Shown: positions 35,390 through 44,996, counted from the stretch's first letter. The stretch is DNA of 64,000 nucleotides from Aquirhabdus sp. (GCA_030149815.1 JASLHI010000005.1:1-64000); one strand, 5' to 3'. The notes: generated by a model not told the origin, from the letters alone. Program-made: numbers and translations.

Positions 35390-36400
35390 ATGTTTGATAA
35401 TAAAGTTTTAATGATTACGGGCGGTACGGGATCATTTGGAAATACAGTTCTTAAGCGTTTTCTTGATACAGATGTCAGGGAAATTAGAGTTTTCAGTCGC
35501 GATGAAAAAAAGCAAGAAGATATGCGTATCGCACTGGGCAATGATAAGGTCAAGTTCTATATCGGCGATGTTCGAGATTATGATAGCGTGGTACAAGCGA
35601 TGGTTGGTGTGGATTATATTTTCCATGCTGCAGCACTTAAACAAGTGCCTTCTTGTGAATTTTATCCTATGGAAGCGGTCAAAACTAATGTTATTGGTAC
35701 TGAGAATGTACTGAATGCAGCTATAGCTACTGGCGTAAAACGCGTTGTTGTATTAAGTACGGATAAAGCGGTTTACCCAATTAATGCTATGGGTATATCT
35801 AAAGCAATGGCAGAAAAATTGGTTGTTGCTAAATCACGTATTATCCCAAAAACAGGTCCAGTCATCTGTTCTACTCGCTATGGTAATGTGATGGCTTCGC
35901 GTGGTTCAGTGATTCCTTTGTTTATTGGTCAAATTAAAGCAAATGAAGCGCTCACTGTAACTGATCCAAACATGACTCGATTTTTAATGTCTTTAGAAGA
36001 TTCAGTTGACTTGGTTCTACATGCTTTTGAGCATGCTCAGCAAGGTGATATTTTTGTTCAGAAAGCACCTGCTTCTACTGTTGAAGAGCTAGCGCAGGCA
36101 TTAACTGAACTATTTAATGCTTCTTCTGCTGTTAAGGTTATTGGAACCCGTCATGGTGAAAAACTTTATGAGACTTTAATTTCTCGTGAAGAAATGGCTA
36201 AAGCTGATGATATGGGACGTTACTATCGTATTCCTGCAGATAATCGTGATCTTAATTATAAAAAATACTTCGTTGAAGGCGAGCAACAGATTTCCGAGTT
36301 AGATGATTATACGTCACATAATACTGAGCGCTTAGATATCCAAGGGATTAAGGATCTCTTATTGAAACTAGAATATATTCAGGGTGAGTTGAATGCTTAA
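35390..36400 (+). CDS. fnlA: UDP-GlcNAc 4,6-dehydratase/5-epimerase (FnlA/WbjB/CapE type)
   Basis: 336 residues. NAD motif GGTGSFGNTV near residue 11, then FHAAALKQVPSCEFYP and the variant catalytic site with STDKAVYPINAMGISKAMAEK (Met in place of the SDR Tyr), which marks the 5-inverting dehydratases CapE/WbjB/FnlA. Reaction: UDP-GlcNAc to UDP-2-acetamido-2,6-dideoxy-L-arabino-hexos-4-ulose, the first step to L-FucNAc or L-QuiNAc. It overlaps the next gene by 8 bases. Confidence 0.92.
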   Translation: MFDNKVLMITGGTGSFGNTVLKRFLDTDVREIRVFSRDEKKQEDMRIALGNDKVKFYIGDVRDYDSVVQAMVGVDYIFHAAALKQVPSCEFYPMEAVKTNVIGTENVLNAAIATGVKRVVVLSTDKAVYPINAMGISKAMAEKLVVAKSRIIPKTGPVICSTRYGNVMASRGSVIPLFIGQIKANEALTVTDPNMTRFLMSLEDSVDLVLHAFEHAQQGDIFVQKAPASTVEELAQALTELFNASSAVKVIGTRHGEKLYETLISREEMAKADDMGRYYRIPADNRDLNYKKYFVEGEQQISELDDYTSHNTERLDIQGIKDLLLKLEYIQGELNA

Positions 36401-37523
36401 GGTTATGACATTGGTCGGTACACGACCAGAATTAATTAAAATGAGTCGCGTGATTGCCGAGTTAGATCAGCAAGTTAATCATGTCTTAGTACATTCTGGT
36501 CAGAATTATGATTATGAATTGAACCAAGTGTTTTTTGATGATTTAGGTATTCGTAAGCCTGATTATTTTTTAGGTGCTGCAGGTGATACAGCTTCTAAAA
36601 CAATTGCAGAAGTTATTTCAAAAGCTGATGACATTTTGGAATTGGTTAAGCCTGATGCAATTCTCTTGTATGGCGACACGAATACTTGTCTTGCAGTGAT
36701 CTCTGCTAAACGCCGTAAGATTCCAGTATTTCATATGGAAGCGGGTAATCGTTGTTTTGATCAACGTGTGCCTGAAGAGCTAAATCGCAAGGTGTTAGAT
36801 CATTTGAGTGATATCAATATGGTCTTAACTGAACATGCACGTCGTTACTTAGTTGCCGAGGGCATTCGTCCAGAAACAATTATTAAAACTGGCTCTCATA
36901 TGGAGGAGGTTCTAGACTACTATATGCCAAAGATACTGGAATCAACAGTATTAGCACGTGAAGGTCTAGTTGAAGATCAGTTTTTTGTAGTCAGTGCGCA
37001 TCGTGAAGAGAATGTAGATACTCCTGAAAACTTAAGCGATTTATTGGCGACATTGCGAGCACTTGCCGAAACGTATCATTATCCTATTATTGTATCGACT
37101 CATCCTCGTACTCGTAAAAGATTGGAAGCATTAGGTGAGTCATTAGATCATCCTTTGATCCGCTTTGTAAAACCATTTGGTCTACTCGATTATATTAAAT
37201 TACAGATGTCTGCATTTTGTGTCCTATCTGATAGCGGTACGATTACAGAAGAGGCATCATTATTGAGTTTGCCTGCGATTACGATTCGTACTGCTCATGA
37301 ACGTCCAGAAGGAATGGATGAGGGGACTTTGATTATGAGTGGTTTTAGAACAGAACGTGTTTTAGATGCTGTTCGTGTAATCACAAGTCAGCATCAGCGA
37401 TCTCATCGTGTAATTCCAGTTGTTAAGGACTATCAAGGCGGTCCTGTATCCAAGCAGGTTGTTAGAGTCGTGCTTAGCTACACTGATTATATTAATCGTA
37501 CCGTATGGGGAAAGGTATCATAA
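36393..37523 (+). CDS. UDP-HexNAc 2-epimerase, WecB-like (WbjD/FnlC/QnlB type)
   Basis: 376 residues with WecB-family motifs: VGTRPELIKM at the N-terminus, HSGQNYDYELN, YGDTNTCLA, FHMEAGNRCFDQRVPEE and VLSDSGTITEEASLL. The sequence matches the branch that epimerises C2 of UDP-2-acetamido-2,6-dideoxy-L-hexoses, which has NRCFDQRVPEE where WecB itself has HMEAGLRT. Third step to UDP-L-FucNAc or UDP-L-QuiNAc. It overlaps the dehydratase gene by 8 bases, consistent with a fixed pathway cassette. Confidence 0.88.
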   Translation: MLKVMTLVGTRPELIKMSRVIAELDQQVNHVLVHSGQNYDYELNQVFFDDLGIRKPDYFLGAAGDTASKTIAEVISKADDILELVKPDAILLYGDTNTCLAVISAKRRKIPVFHMEAGNRCFDQRVPEELNRKVLDHLSDINMVLTEHARRYLVAEGIRPETIIKTGSHMEEVLDYYMPKILESTVLAREGLVEDQFFVVSAHREENVDTPENLSDLLATLRALAETYHYPIIVSTHPRTRKRLEALGESLDHPLIRFVKPFGLLDYIKLQMSAFCVLSDSGTITEEASLLSLPAITIRTAHERPEGMDEGTLIMSGFRTERVLDAVRVITSQHQRSHRVIPVVKDYQGGPVSKQVVRVVLSYTDYINRTVWGKVS

Positions 37524-37552
37524 ATTATTTCTCATAGTGGAGTTTATTCATT

Positions 37553-37600
37553 ATGAAAATTTGTTTGCTTAATAATTTGTATCGTTTGACTCGGCACTAA
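37553..37600 (+). pseudogene. Possible remnant of a glycosyltransferase N-terminus
   Basis: A 15-codon frame MKICLLNNLYRLTRH then stop. The first ten residues look like the start of GT4 enzymes (M-K-I-x-L-x-N-N-L-Y-P-P). A glycosyltransferase gene often follows the 2-epimerase in L-FucNAc/L-QuiNAc loci, so this may be what remains after replacement by the acyltransferase gene. Very short, hence tentative. Confidence 0.3.
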
Positions 37601-37651
37601 GAAAGTCCTTTTGTGTTATTCGAGCATTTCGTGTTTTAAGAGATTATTGCC

Positions 37652-39538
37652 ATGGGTAACATAAAATATAGACCAGATATTGATGGTTTGCGAGCGATCG
37701 CAGTACTTTCTGTTGTTATTAATCATATAAATGGATCAATATTGCCAGGCGGCTTTATTGGTGTTGATATTTTTTTTGTTATTTCTGGTTTTCTTATTAC
37801 ATCACAGATTGTTAAGGAAGTTCTGGTAGGTGGTTTTTCTATATCAGAGTTTTATAAACGTCGTATTAATAGAATATTACCAGCATTACTACTAGTTATA
37901 TTATTTTCTCTTGCAATAGGAATAATTCTGTTATCACCAACTGATTTTAAAACACTTACGTGTAGTGCATTTTATTCAGTTATTGGTGCTTCTAACGTAT
38001 TCTTTTGGCAAGTATATGGAAACTATTTTACGGGGAATAGGGATGAGGCGATTCTTCTACACACATGGTCTTTAGGTGTAGAAGAGCAGTTTTATGTTGT
38101 CTGGCCTTTATTTATAATCTTACTTCTTAAGGTTAGTAAGAAGTTCGTAACATTATTTCTCTTAATTACTATTCTTGTTTTTCTTTATGTTTCACAGTTT
38201 GGTGCTAATAATTTTGCATCAGCCTCTTATTATCTGTTACCTACAAGATTTTTTGAGCTTGCTATTGGCGGATTGTTAGCGTGGAGTTTGCGGACCAATG
38301 AGTCTCAGGGAGGTAAAGTTAATGTGTTGGTCGCTCTTGTTGGGGCTCTGTTAATATTTGTTCCTCTTTTTGTGTTGAGTAAAGATGTTGTATTTCCTGG
38401 TCTTAATGCATTGTATCCTTGTATAGGTACGGCTATTTTAATTTGGTGCGGTTCGAATCCTGAGTCACTAAGCAAAAAGATACTATCTCATAAATTACTA
38501 GTGTTTATTGGTGTATTGTCTTATTCATTGTATTTGATTCATTGGCCAATTATTTCATACATACATTATGTAGGTATAAAGATTAGTGTATTTGTAGGGT
38601 TGGTAATATTGTTGTCGAGTATTTTTCTTGCTTGGCTGTCATTGATATATATAGAAACACCGTTCAGAAAAAGTGGTTCTTCTATGAAGACTTCTTTAGT
38701 TTTTCTTAGACGGTTTTTAGTCCCTGTTTTTATTTTATTATTTTTTGCATTGATTAGTATTTATTTTAATGGTTTTCAATCTCGATTTGATCCAAGAGTA
38801 ACTCATTTTGAGGATATGTCTGCCGCTAAGCCTAATGAAATGAGGCGAGGTTGTCATGTACCTACGGTACTCTATCAGACTGAAATTAGTAACAAGTGCA
38901 GGCTTGGTAATAAGAATGGTGATGTCGATGGCCTTTTAATTGGAGACTCATTTGCAAACCATTTTTCGGGTATGGTTGATGTCCTAGCAAAAGCAGATAA
39001 TCTTTCTATTATTGATTATACGATGGATAGTTGTGCCCCTATATTGAATTATGATTCTAATAAATCATTAAGCTATTCAGATAAATGCAGGGCCAGAAAC
39101 CAGCATGTCTATCATGAAATTACTCAGAATAAATATAAATATGTAATTCTTGCTGCATATTGGCCTAATGATGCTGCGTCGGGAGTATTTGTCCAAAAGT
39201 CTATAACAGAGATTCTTCGAACAGGTGCAAAAGTTATAGTAATTTTGAATAATCAAAAAATTACGAATGGGGCAACTTGCCCAATTCGTAAGTTAATGTA
39301 CAAAACTTCAATAAAATGTGATGCTCAGCAAGATGAGCATGCAAAATACTGGGAAGATATTAAAAAGGATAATCCACAGATTAAATTTATTGACCCTAAT
39401 GATGTGATTTGTCAAAAAGGGATATGTTATCCAATAATTGACAACATACTTTTGTACCGAGATGATGTTCACCTAAATGATGTTGGTTCACGATTAATTG
39501 GCAATATGCTTTTGTTGCGCAAAACTTCATTGAAGTAA
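37652..39538 (+). CDS. Acyltransferase (OafA/YrhL type) with C-terminal SGNH domain
   Basis: 628 residues. Residues 1-360: Acyltransferase-3 membrane domain with YRPDIDGLRAIAVLSVVINH and GGFIGVDIFFVISGFLIT, about ten helices, and HTWSLGVEEQFYVVWP. Residues about 400-628: periplasmic SGNH domain with GDSFANH (about 430) and DDVHLND (about 604). The architecture fits OafA-type O-acetyltransferases that move acetyl groups across the membrane onto O-antigen or capsule. Strongly AT-rich, as expected for an exchanged modification gene. Acceptor sugar unknown. Confidence 0.88.
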   Translation: MGNIKYRPDIDGLRAIAVLSVVINHINGSILPGGFIGVDIFFVISGFLITSQIVKEVLVGGFSISEFYKRRINRILPALLLVILFSLAIGIILLSPTDFKTLTCSAFYSVIGASNVFFWQVYGNYFTGNRDEAILLHTWSLGVEEQFYVVWPLFIILLLKVSKKFVTLFLLITILVFLYVSQFGANNFASASYYLLPTRFFELAIGGLLAWSLRTNESQGGKVNVLVALVGALLIFVPLFVLSKDVVFPGLNALYPCIGTAILIWCGSNPESLSKKILSHKLLVFIGVLSYSLYLIHWPIISYIHYVGIKISVFVGLVILLSSIFLAWLSLIYIETPFRKSGSSMKTSLVFLRRFLVPVFILLFFALISIYFNGFQSRFDPRVTHFEDMSAAKPNEMRRGCHVPTVLYQTEISNKCRLGNKNGDVDGLLIGDSFANHFSGMVDVLAKADNLSIIDYTMDSCAPILNYDSNKSLSYSDKCRARNQHVYHEITQNKYKYVILAAYWPNDAASGVFVQKSITEILRTGAKVIVILNNQKITNGATCPIRKLMYKTSIKCDAQQDEHAKYWEDIKKDNPQIKFIDPNDVICQKGICYPIIDNILLYRDDVHLNDVGSRLIGNMLLLRKTSLK

Positions 39539-39587
39539 ATTGCTTGAAGGTTTAATTAATTCTTAATGAAAGATAGGATCTAATATT

Positions 39588-41132
39588 ATGAATAGACGTG
39601 AATTATTGCAATGCGTAGGTGCAGTAGCAGTGTCTACACCATTTTCTGCATTTGCTAATCAGCCTTTAAATTCGAAAAATAAGATTTTTTCGGTATTGGA
39701 TATTTTAGATAATAATAATCAGCGCGAGGAAATAGTCAGGGGTATTGCCAGCTTCGATGCCTCGGTCTATATCAATGCGGCAATTCAACATGCCTTGGAG
39801 AATAGTTTAGATCTGTACTTTCCTTCAGGTACGTATCTTCTAAGCGGCTCACGAAAAGGAGAAAATTCTGCAATAATTGTAGCGCGGAGTAATTTAACTA
39901 TTTTTGGTGATGGCGAAAGTTCTATTTTGAAAGTTGCTGATAATTATACGATTGGTGGGGATTATCGAGTTTTTGCCCCAGAAGGGAAAGAAAGAGTTGA
40001 TAATTTATCAATTCGAAATCTACATTTCGATGGCAATGGTCAGAATAATGTTGTGCATGGATCTTTTTCCAAAAAAGATATCCGTCGTGCTTATAGTATT
40101 AATGTTTTGAGCGGAAATAATATTAGTGTTACAAATTGTTGGTTTGGTAACGCTCCTGGGCGTGGCGTTATTAACTTAGGTAATAATATGTCAAGTCCAT
40201 CTATTTCCAATGCGCTAATTAGTAATAATGTGATTTTTAATGTCGGTGGAGCGATCAAAGGTAACCGAGCTCAGAATGATCATAGCTCGATCTATATACA
40301 AGCTAATGGAGCCACGGTTGAAAATAATAGATTCTATAATGAATCGCCTGTCGATCCTTTTAGTTCTCCAGAAATAGCAGTTGTTGCACTGGAAATACAT
40401 GGACGAAATACTAATGTAACATCGAATAGCGTTAAAAATTATGTCACGGGTGGTAATGCAGTGGCGGCAGTACAAGATTCTATAAACAATACTTGGTTCA
40501 ATAACGTATTTGATGGGGTAACTAGCCTAGGTTTGACACTGTGGTCTCTTGCTCCATATCAGAATAAAAACCTGACCATTAAAAAAAATATGTTTAGGAT
40601 TGATAATTCTGTGTATTCAGGAAATACAGCTATTTTTCAAAATACATCGCCTGCCGCGACGACAAGTCCTCTAAAAAACTTACTAATTGAAGATAATATT
40701 ATTTATTCAGATATAACAACCCCACAACCTGTAACGTGGCATGGTATTGCGTTGTGTGCTGTAGATGGTGCTATTATTCGAGGTAATAAAATTTGGAATA
40801 TTCAAGGGTGTGGAATAGATATCAGTGAGTCGAAGGCTGCTCTAGGTATCAATGATCTTGAAATATATAACAATCAGATTACTAATGTAGGGCTTCATAA
40901 ATCTAAAACACGGATCTGGGCCATACGTATTGCTAATCCGAGTGACGACCATCCATTTGTGCGGATTAATATTCATAATAACAAAATTAATGCAGCTACT
41001 CAAAACGGTAGTATGCGAGGAATATTTATTGATAGTCATCAGGATTTAACCGCAGGTGTTGGATTAGATAATCAGTTTAGTAATATTGAAAAGTCAAAAC
41101 AGATTCAAATGCCTTTATCTAAAGCCTTTTGA
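39588..41132 (+). CDS. Tat-exported right-handed beta-helix protein (pectate-lyase-like fold)
   Basis: 514 residues. The N-terminus MNRRELLQCVGAVAVS...FANQ has the twin-Arg motif and hydrophobic core of a Tat signal. The mature part starts with a pectate-lyase superfamily opening (DASVYINAAIQHALENSLDLYFPSGTY is the recurring pattern) followed by Asn-rich beta-helix turns such as NNISVTN and IRNLHFDG. The fold suggests a polysaccharide lyase, hydrolase or epimerase acting on the locus product in the periplasm; no catalytic residues can be assigned by eye. Located between the acyltransferase and a glycosyltransferase. Confidence 0.75.
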   Translation: MNRRELLQCVGAVAVSTPFSAFANQPLNSKNKIFSVLDILDNNNQREEIVRGIASFDASVYINAAIQHALENSLDLYFPSGTYLLSGSRKGENSAIIVARSNLTIFGDGESSILKVADNYTIGGDYRVFAPEGKERVDNLSIRNLHFDGNGQNNVVHGSFSKKDIRRAYSINVLSGNNISVTNCWFGNAPGRGVINLGNNMSSPSISNALISNNVIFNVGGAIKGNRAQNDHSSIYIQANGATVENNRFYNESPVDPFSSPEIAVVALEIHGRNTNVTSNSVKNYVTGGNAVAAVQDSINNTWFNNVFDGVTSLGLTLWSLAPYQNKNLTIKKNMFRIDNSVYSGNTAIFQNTSPAATTSPLKNLLIEDNIIYSDITTPQPVTWHGIALCAVDGAIIRGNKIWNIQGCGIDISESKAALGINDLEIYNNQITNVGLHKSKTRIWAIRIANPSDDHPFVRINIHNNKINAATQNGSMRGIFIDSHQDLTAGVGLDNQFSNIEKSKQIQMPLSKAF

Positions 41133-41189
41133 TAATTTAACTATTCGATAGGTTCTTGTTTAGTTGGCTTTTGATGTGGAGTGCTTTTA

Positions 41190-42335
41190 GTGTCGAATGT
41201 TTTTTTAGTTATTGCAAGTTATCCTAATTCAATTATCCAATTTCGAGGCTCGTTGATTAAAGAACTTTATAATAAAGGATTTGAAATTCATATCGTTGCA
41301 CCCAGCGTAGGGAGTGTTCCAGAAGTACGCAAAGAGCTAGAGGAATTGGCTTATAGAGTTCATGATGTTCCTATGCAGCGGACAGGTGTGAATCCGATAG
41401 CGGATTTAAAAAGCATGGTTGTACTTTTTAGACTTATGAATAAAATACAGCCTGATTATGTATTAAGTTATACGATTAAGCCTGTTATCTATGGCTCTTT
41501 GGCGGCTTGGTTTGCACGAGTGCCTCATCGTTTCGCACTTATTACAGGCTTAGGTTATGCTTTTCAAGGCATTGAAGAGGGTGATCATAAAAAGACAAAG
41601 CTGCAAAAACTAGTCCATCAACTTTATGCTACTGCCTTGGCGAAGACTCAAAAGATTTTTTTTCAGAATCCTGATGATTTAGCACTATTTGAGAAATTAA
41701 GAATAATAAAGCCTGACGCCCAGACGCAAGTTGTAAATGGATCTGGTGTTAACGTTGCTGAGTATTCATTGGTTCCATTTAAGATGAAAAATGGTGTTCC
41801 ACAACCAAAATTTTTATTGATAGCGCGGTTGCTAATTGATAAAGGGGTTCGCGAGTTTGCTCAAGCCGCACAGATCATCAAAAATAAATACCCTCATGCT
41901 GAGTTTGATTTAGTTGGTTGGGTTGATGATAATCCAAACGCAATTCAACAGGCGGAACTTGATCAATGGATTAAACAAGGTTTGATTAAGTTTTGGGGAA
42001 AGTTGGCTGATGTAAAACCAGCTATTGCCGAGAATTCAATTTATGTATTGCCTTCCTATCGTGAGGGAACGCCGAGAACTGTATTAGAAGCGATGGCGAT
42101 GGGACGACCTGTGATTACGACTGATGCTCCAGGATGTCGTGAAACTGTAGTGGACGGTCACAATGGATTTTTGGTTCCGATCAAAACGGTAGATTTACTT
42201 GTTGATGCGATGGAACAGTTTATTTTAAAACCAGAATTGATCATAAGCATGGGTAGTGCCGCTCGTAAGGTTGCAGTCGAAAAGTTTGATGTCAACTCTG
42301 TAAATCAAGCTATGCTGAAAGGAATGGGGCTGTAA
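41190..42335 (+). CDS. Glycosyltransferase family 4 (PglA/CapM-like)
   Basis: 381 residues from GTG 41190, preferred over GTG 41181 because GGAG lies 8 bases upstream. The N-terminus (FLVIASYPNSIIQFRGSLI), LSYTIKPVIYGSLAA and ALITGLGYAFQ match the CapM/PglA group. The donor motif EGTPRTVLE (E-x7-E) is intact and followed by AMGRPVITTDAPGC. Because the initiating transferase next to it is PglC-like, this enzyme may add the second sugar to diNAcBac-PP-undecaprenol; that is inference. Confidence 0.88.
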   Translation: MSNVFLVIASYPNSIIQFRGSLIKELYNKGFEIHIVAPSVGSVPEVRKELEELAYRVHDVPMQRTGVNPIADLKSMVVLFRLMNKIQPDYVLSYTIKPVIYGSLAAWFARVPHRFALITGLGYAFQGIEEGDHKKTKLQKLVHQLYATALAKTQKIFFQNPDDLALFEKLRIIKPDAQTQVVNGSGVNVAEYSLVPFKMKNGVPQPKFLLIARLLIDKGVREFAQAAQIIKNKYPHAEFDLVGWVDDNPNAIQQAELDQWIKQGLIKFWGKLADVKPAIAENSIYVLPSYREGTPRTVLEAMAMGRPVITTDAPGCRETVVDGHNGFLVPIKTVDLLVDAMEQFILKPELIISMGSAARKVAVEKFDVNSVNQAMLKGMGL

Positions 42336-42339
42336 AATC

Positions 42340-42948
42340 ATGAAACGCTTATTTGATTTTTTTGCGGCTTTAATCGCGTTGATTGTCTTTTCTCCTATTT
42401 TATTTGTTGTAGCAGTTTTGGTGCGCAGAAAATTAGGGTCCCCAGTATTGTTTAGTCAAATAAGGCCTGGTTTAAATGGTAAACCTTTTAGAATGGTCAA
42501 GTTCCGTACGATGTTGGATGCAAATGACGAAAAAGGTAATCCATTGCCAGACGATCAAAGGTTGACTAAGTTTGGCGGTTTTTTGCGTTCAACAAGCTTG
42601 GATGAACTGCCAGAACTTTGGAATGTGCTTAAAGGTGATATGAGTTTGGTGGGACCTCGTCCGTTATTGATGGAATACTTACCTTTATATACTCCACAGC
42701 AGGCTAAACGTCATGATGTAAGACCTGGTGTGACAGGCTGGGCACAAATCAATGGGCGTAATGCAATTAGTTGGAATGAAAAATTTAAGTTGGACACATG
42801 GTACGTTGAACATCGTACTATGAGTCTTGATTTGAAGATTATTTTGTTGACGATTAAAAAAGTGTTAATTCGTGATGGAATTAGTGCCGAAGGAGAGGTC
42901 ACGATGTCTAAGTTTACTGGAACTCAGGAAGGCCAAAAGAATGACTGA
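42340..42948 (+). CDS. Initiating sugar-phosphate transferase (PglC/WeeH/ItrA type)
   Basis: 202 residues, the short single-domain form of the bacterial sugar transferase family. It has an N-terminal membrane re-entrant helix (about 4-28) after KRLFDF, KFRTM, DELPELWNVLKGDMSLVGPRP and RPGVTGWAQINGRN. Length and sequence fit PglC/WeeH, which transfer diNAcBac-1-phosphate to undecaprenyl phosphate at the inner membrane. Neighbouring PglD- and PglE-like genes support that donor. It overlaps the next gene by 8 bases. Confidence 0.9.
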   Translation: MKRLFDFFAALIALIVFSPILFVVAVLVRRKLGSPVLFSQIRPGLNGKPFRMVKFRTMLDANDEKGNPLPDDQRLTKFGGFLRSTSLDELPELWNVLKGDMSLVGPRPLLMEYLPLYTPQQAKRHDVRPGVTGWAQINGRNAISWNEKFKLDTWYVEHRTMSLDLKIILLTIKKVLIRDGISAEGEVTMSKFTGTQEGQKND

Positions 42949-43603
42949 GTCATTGTTTGGTGTGTATGGTGCGAGTGGTTGTGGGCGAGGAATTATGCCT
43001 CTTGCACGAGAGTGGGTGTTGAAGCAGGGTTTATCATTGGATCGTCTCGTATTTATTGATGATGGACAAAATGTTCCATCATCCGTTAATGGTCATCAAG
43101 TAGTGAAATATGCTGAATTTTTAGCACTAGATGCATCTGAACGTATTGTAAGTATCGCAATCGCAAATAGCACAATTCGTGAAAAAATTGCGTTACAGCT
43201 TCATCAAGATCAGGTTCGAGCTTGGTCAATTCATGCTGAGAATTGTGTGATTATGGATGAGGTTGATATTGGTGAGGGTGCCATTTTGAGTCCTTTTGTC
43301 ACATTAACCTCAAATATTCGTATTGGTAAACACTTTCAGGCTAATTTATATAGCTATGTTGAGCATGACTGTATCATTGGTGATTTTGTGACTTTTGCAC
43401 CTAGTGTGCGCTGTAATGGCAATATTATCATTGAAGATCATGCCTATATTGGAACAGGTGTGATCATTAAGCAGGGGACACCCCAGCAGCCTCTCATTAT
43501 TGGTCGAGGTGCAGTGATCGGTATGGGTGCGGTTGTGACACGGAGTGTACCTGCAGGGGTGACCGTTATTGGTAATCCTGCTCGTCCACTTGTTAAATCT
43601 TAA
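42941..43603 (+). CDS. pglD: UDP-4-amino-sugar N-acetyltransferase (PglD/WeeI type)
   Basis: 220 residues from ATG 42941, with AGGAAGG about 8 bases upstream; the frame continues upstream into the preceding gene, but family proteins begin at this point. N-terminal Rossmann-like domain (FGVYGASGCGRG), then a left-handed beta-helix with hexapeptide repeats (about 100-215) including IGEGAILSPFVTL and GMGAVVTRSVPAGVTVIGNPA. It should acetylate the C4 amine of UDP-4-amino-FucNAc/QuiNAc with acetyl-CoA to give UDP-diNAcBac. Confidence 0.87.
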   Translation: MTESLFGVYGASGCGRGIMPLAREWVLKQGLSLDRLVFIDDGQNVPSSVNGHQVVKYAEFLALDASERIVSIAIANSTIREKIALQLHQDQVRAWSIHAENCVIMDEVDIGEGAILSPFVTLTSNIRIGKHFQANLYSYVEHDCIIGDFVTFAPSVRCNGNIIIEDHAYIGTGVIIKQGTPQQPLIIGRGAVIGMGAVVTRSVPAGVTVIGNPARPLVKS

Positions 43604-43820
43604 TGAAAATTAATTTTGTGTATATCGTGTGTAGAGTATATGCTCATGCTGTTGAGATTTATTGTAGCTTGTTCTGCTTACCTAGCCTTAATTAATAATT
43701 CGATTTTCAGAGTAAAACGATAAAGATCTGAAGTCTTAAGGTTCTCTGTGAGTTTGGTTCATCATGATTGTCTCGATTTAGATGAGATAATTCTTTATTG
43801 AAAAATAGTGGATTTGAGTT

Positions 43821-44996
43821 ATGTTAAACACGCCTTTTTCGCCTTGGCCTAGTTTTAGCCAGCAAGAAGCGAATGCTGTATCACAGGTCATATTGTCTAA
43901 TAAAGTGAATTACTGGACGGGTTCAGAATGCCGTGACTTTGAAAAAGAGTTTGCGGCATGGTGTCAAGTTCCGCATGCAGTCGCATTGGCTAATGGAACA
44001 GTTGCTTTGGATCTTGCGTTAAAGGCTTTACATATTGGTACTGGGGATGAGGTCATTGTGACACCTCGCACGTTTCTTGCATCAGTAAGTTCTATCGTCA
44101 CTGCGGGTGCGATACCAGTTTTTGCAGAGGTGGATCGAGACTCACAGAATATTACTCCTGAAACGGTTGCAAAAGTAATTACGTCTCGCACAAAGGCTAT
44201 TATTGCGGTGCATTTAGCGGGTTGGCCGTGTGATATGGATGGATTGATGTTGCTAGCTCAGCAACATAATCTTGTTGTAATTGAGGATTGTGCGCAAGCA
44301 CATGGTGCATTATGGCGTGGTAAACCTATTGGTAGTTTAGGGCACGCTGCTGCATGGTCGTTTTGTCAAGACAAGATCATGACAACAGGTGGTGAAGGGG
44401 GGATGTTGACCACTAACGATCACGCATTATGGTCAAGCGCATGGTCGTACAAGGATCATGGTAAGAGTTTTGATGCGGTTTACAATCGTCAGCATGCACC
44501 AGGTTTTCGTTGGCTGCACGAGTCGTTTGGAACCAATTGGCGCATGTTGGAAATGCAGGGCGTGATTGGTCGTATTCAGTTGCAACGGATGCCTGACTGG
44601 CATGAAGCTCGTAAGGCGAATGCATTATCTATTCTTGCTGCTTGTGCTGAGTCACCTGCTCTTCGTGTTCCAGATGTGCCTAGTTATATTGAACACGCTT
44701 GGTATCGTGCATATGCTTTTGTAAGACCTGAAAAGTTAGCCGCAGGTTGGAACCGTGATCGGATTATGAACGAAATTGTTGCTCGCGGAGTACCGTGTTA
44801 TTCGGGTTCATGCTCAGAGGTTTATTTAGAGAAGGCTTTTGACGGGACAAATTGGCGTCCATCTGAGCCATTGCCTGTTGCGCGGGAGCTGGGTGAAACG
44901 AGCTTGATGTTTTTAACGCATCCAACACTTACTGCGGCAGAGATCGAAAAAACTTGTCTGGTTGTACGTGAGGTGATGTTGGAAGCGCAGCTCTGA
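43821..44996 (+). CDS. pglE: DegT/DnrJ/EryC1 sugar aminotransferase (PglE/WeeJ type)
   Basis: 391 residues with the aspartate-aminotransferase fold of DegT enzymes: PRTFLASVSSIVTAGAIPVF, the cofactor Asp in VIEDCAQAHGA, and the PLP lysine Lys185 in SFCQDKIMTTGGEGG. It should aminate C4 of UDP-2-acetamido-2,6-dideoxy-hexos-4-ulose made by the PglF-like enzyme at 48208, feeding PglD. 217 bases without a gene separate it from pglD. Confidence 0.86.
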   Translation: MLNTPFSPWPSFSQQEANAVSQVILSNKVNYWTGSECRDFEKEFAAWCQVPHAVALANGTVALDLALKALHIGTGDEVIVTPRTFLASVSSIVTAGAIPVFAEVDRDSQNITPETVAKVITSRTKAIIAVHLAGWPCDMDGLMLLAQQHNLVVIEDCAQAHGALWRGKPIGSLGHAAAWSFCQDKIMTTGGEGGMLTTNDHALWSSAWSYKDHGKSFDAVYNRQHAPGFRWLHESFGTNWRMLEMQGVIGRIQLQRMPDWHEARKANALSILAACAESPALRVPDVPSYIEHAWYRAYAFVRPEKLAAGWNRDRIMNEIVARGVPCYSGSCSEVYLEKAFDGTNWRPSEPLPVARELGETSLMFLTHPTLTAAEIEKTCLVVREVMLEAQL

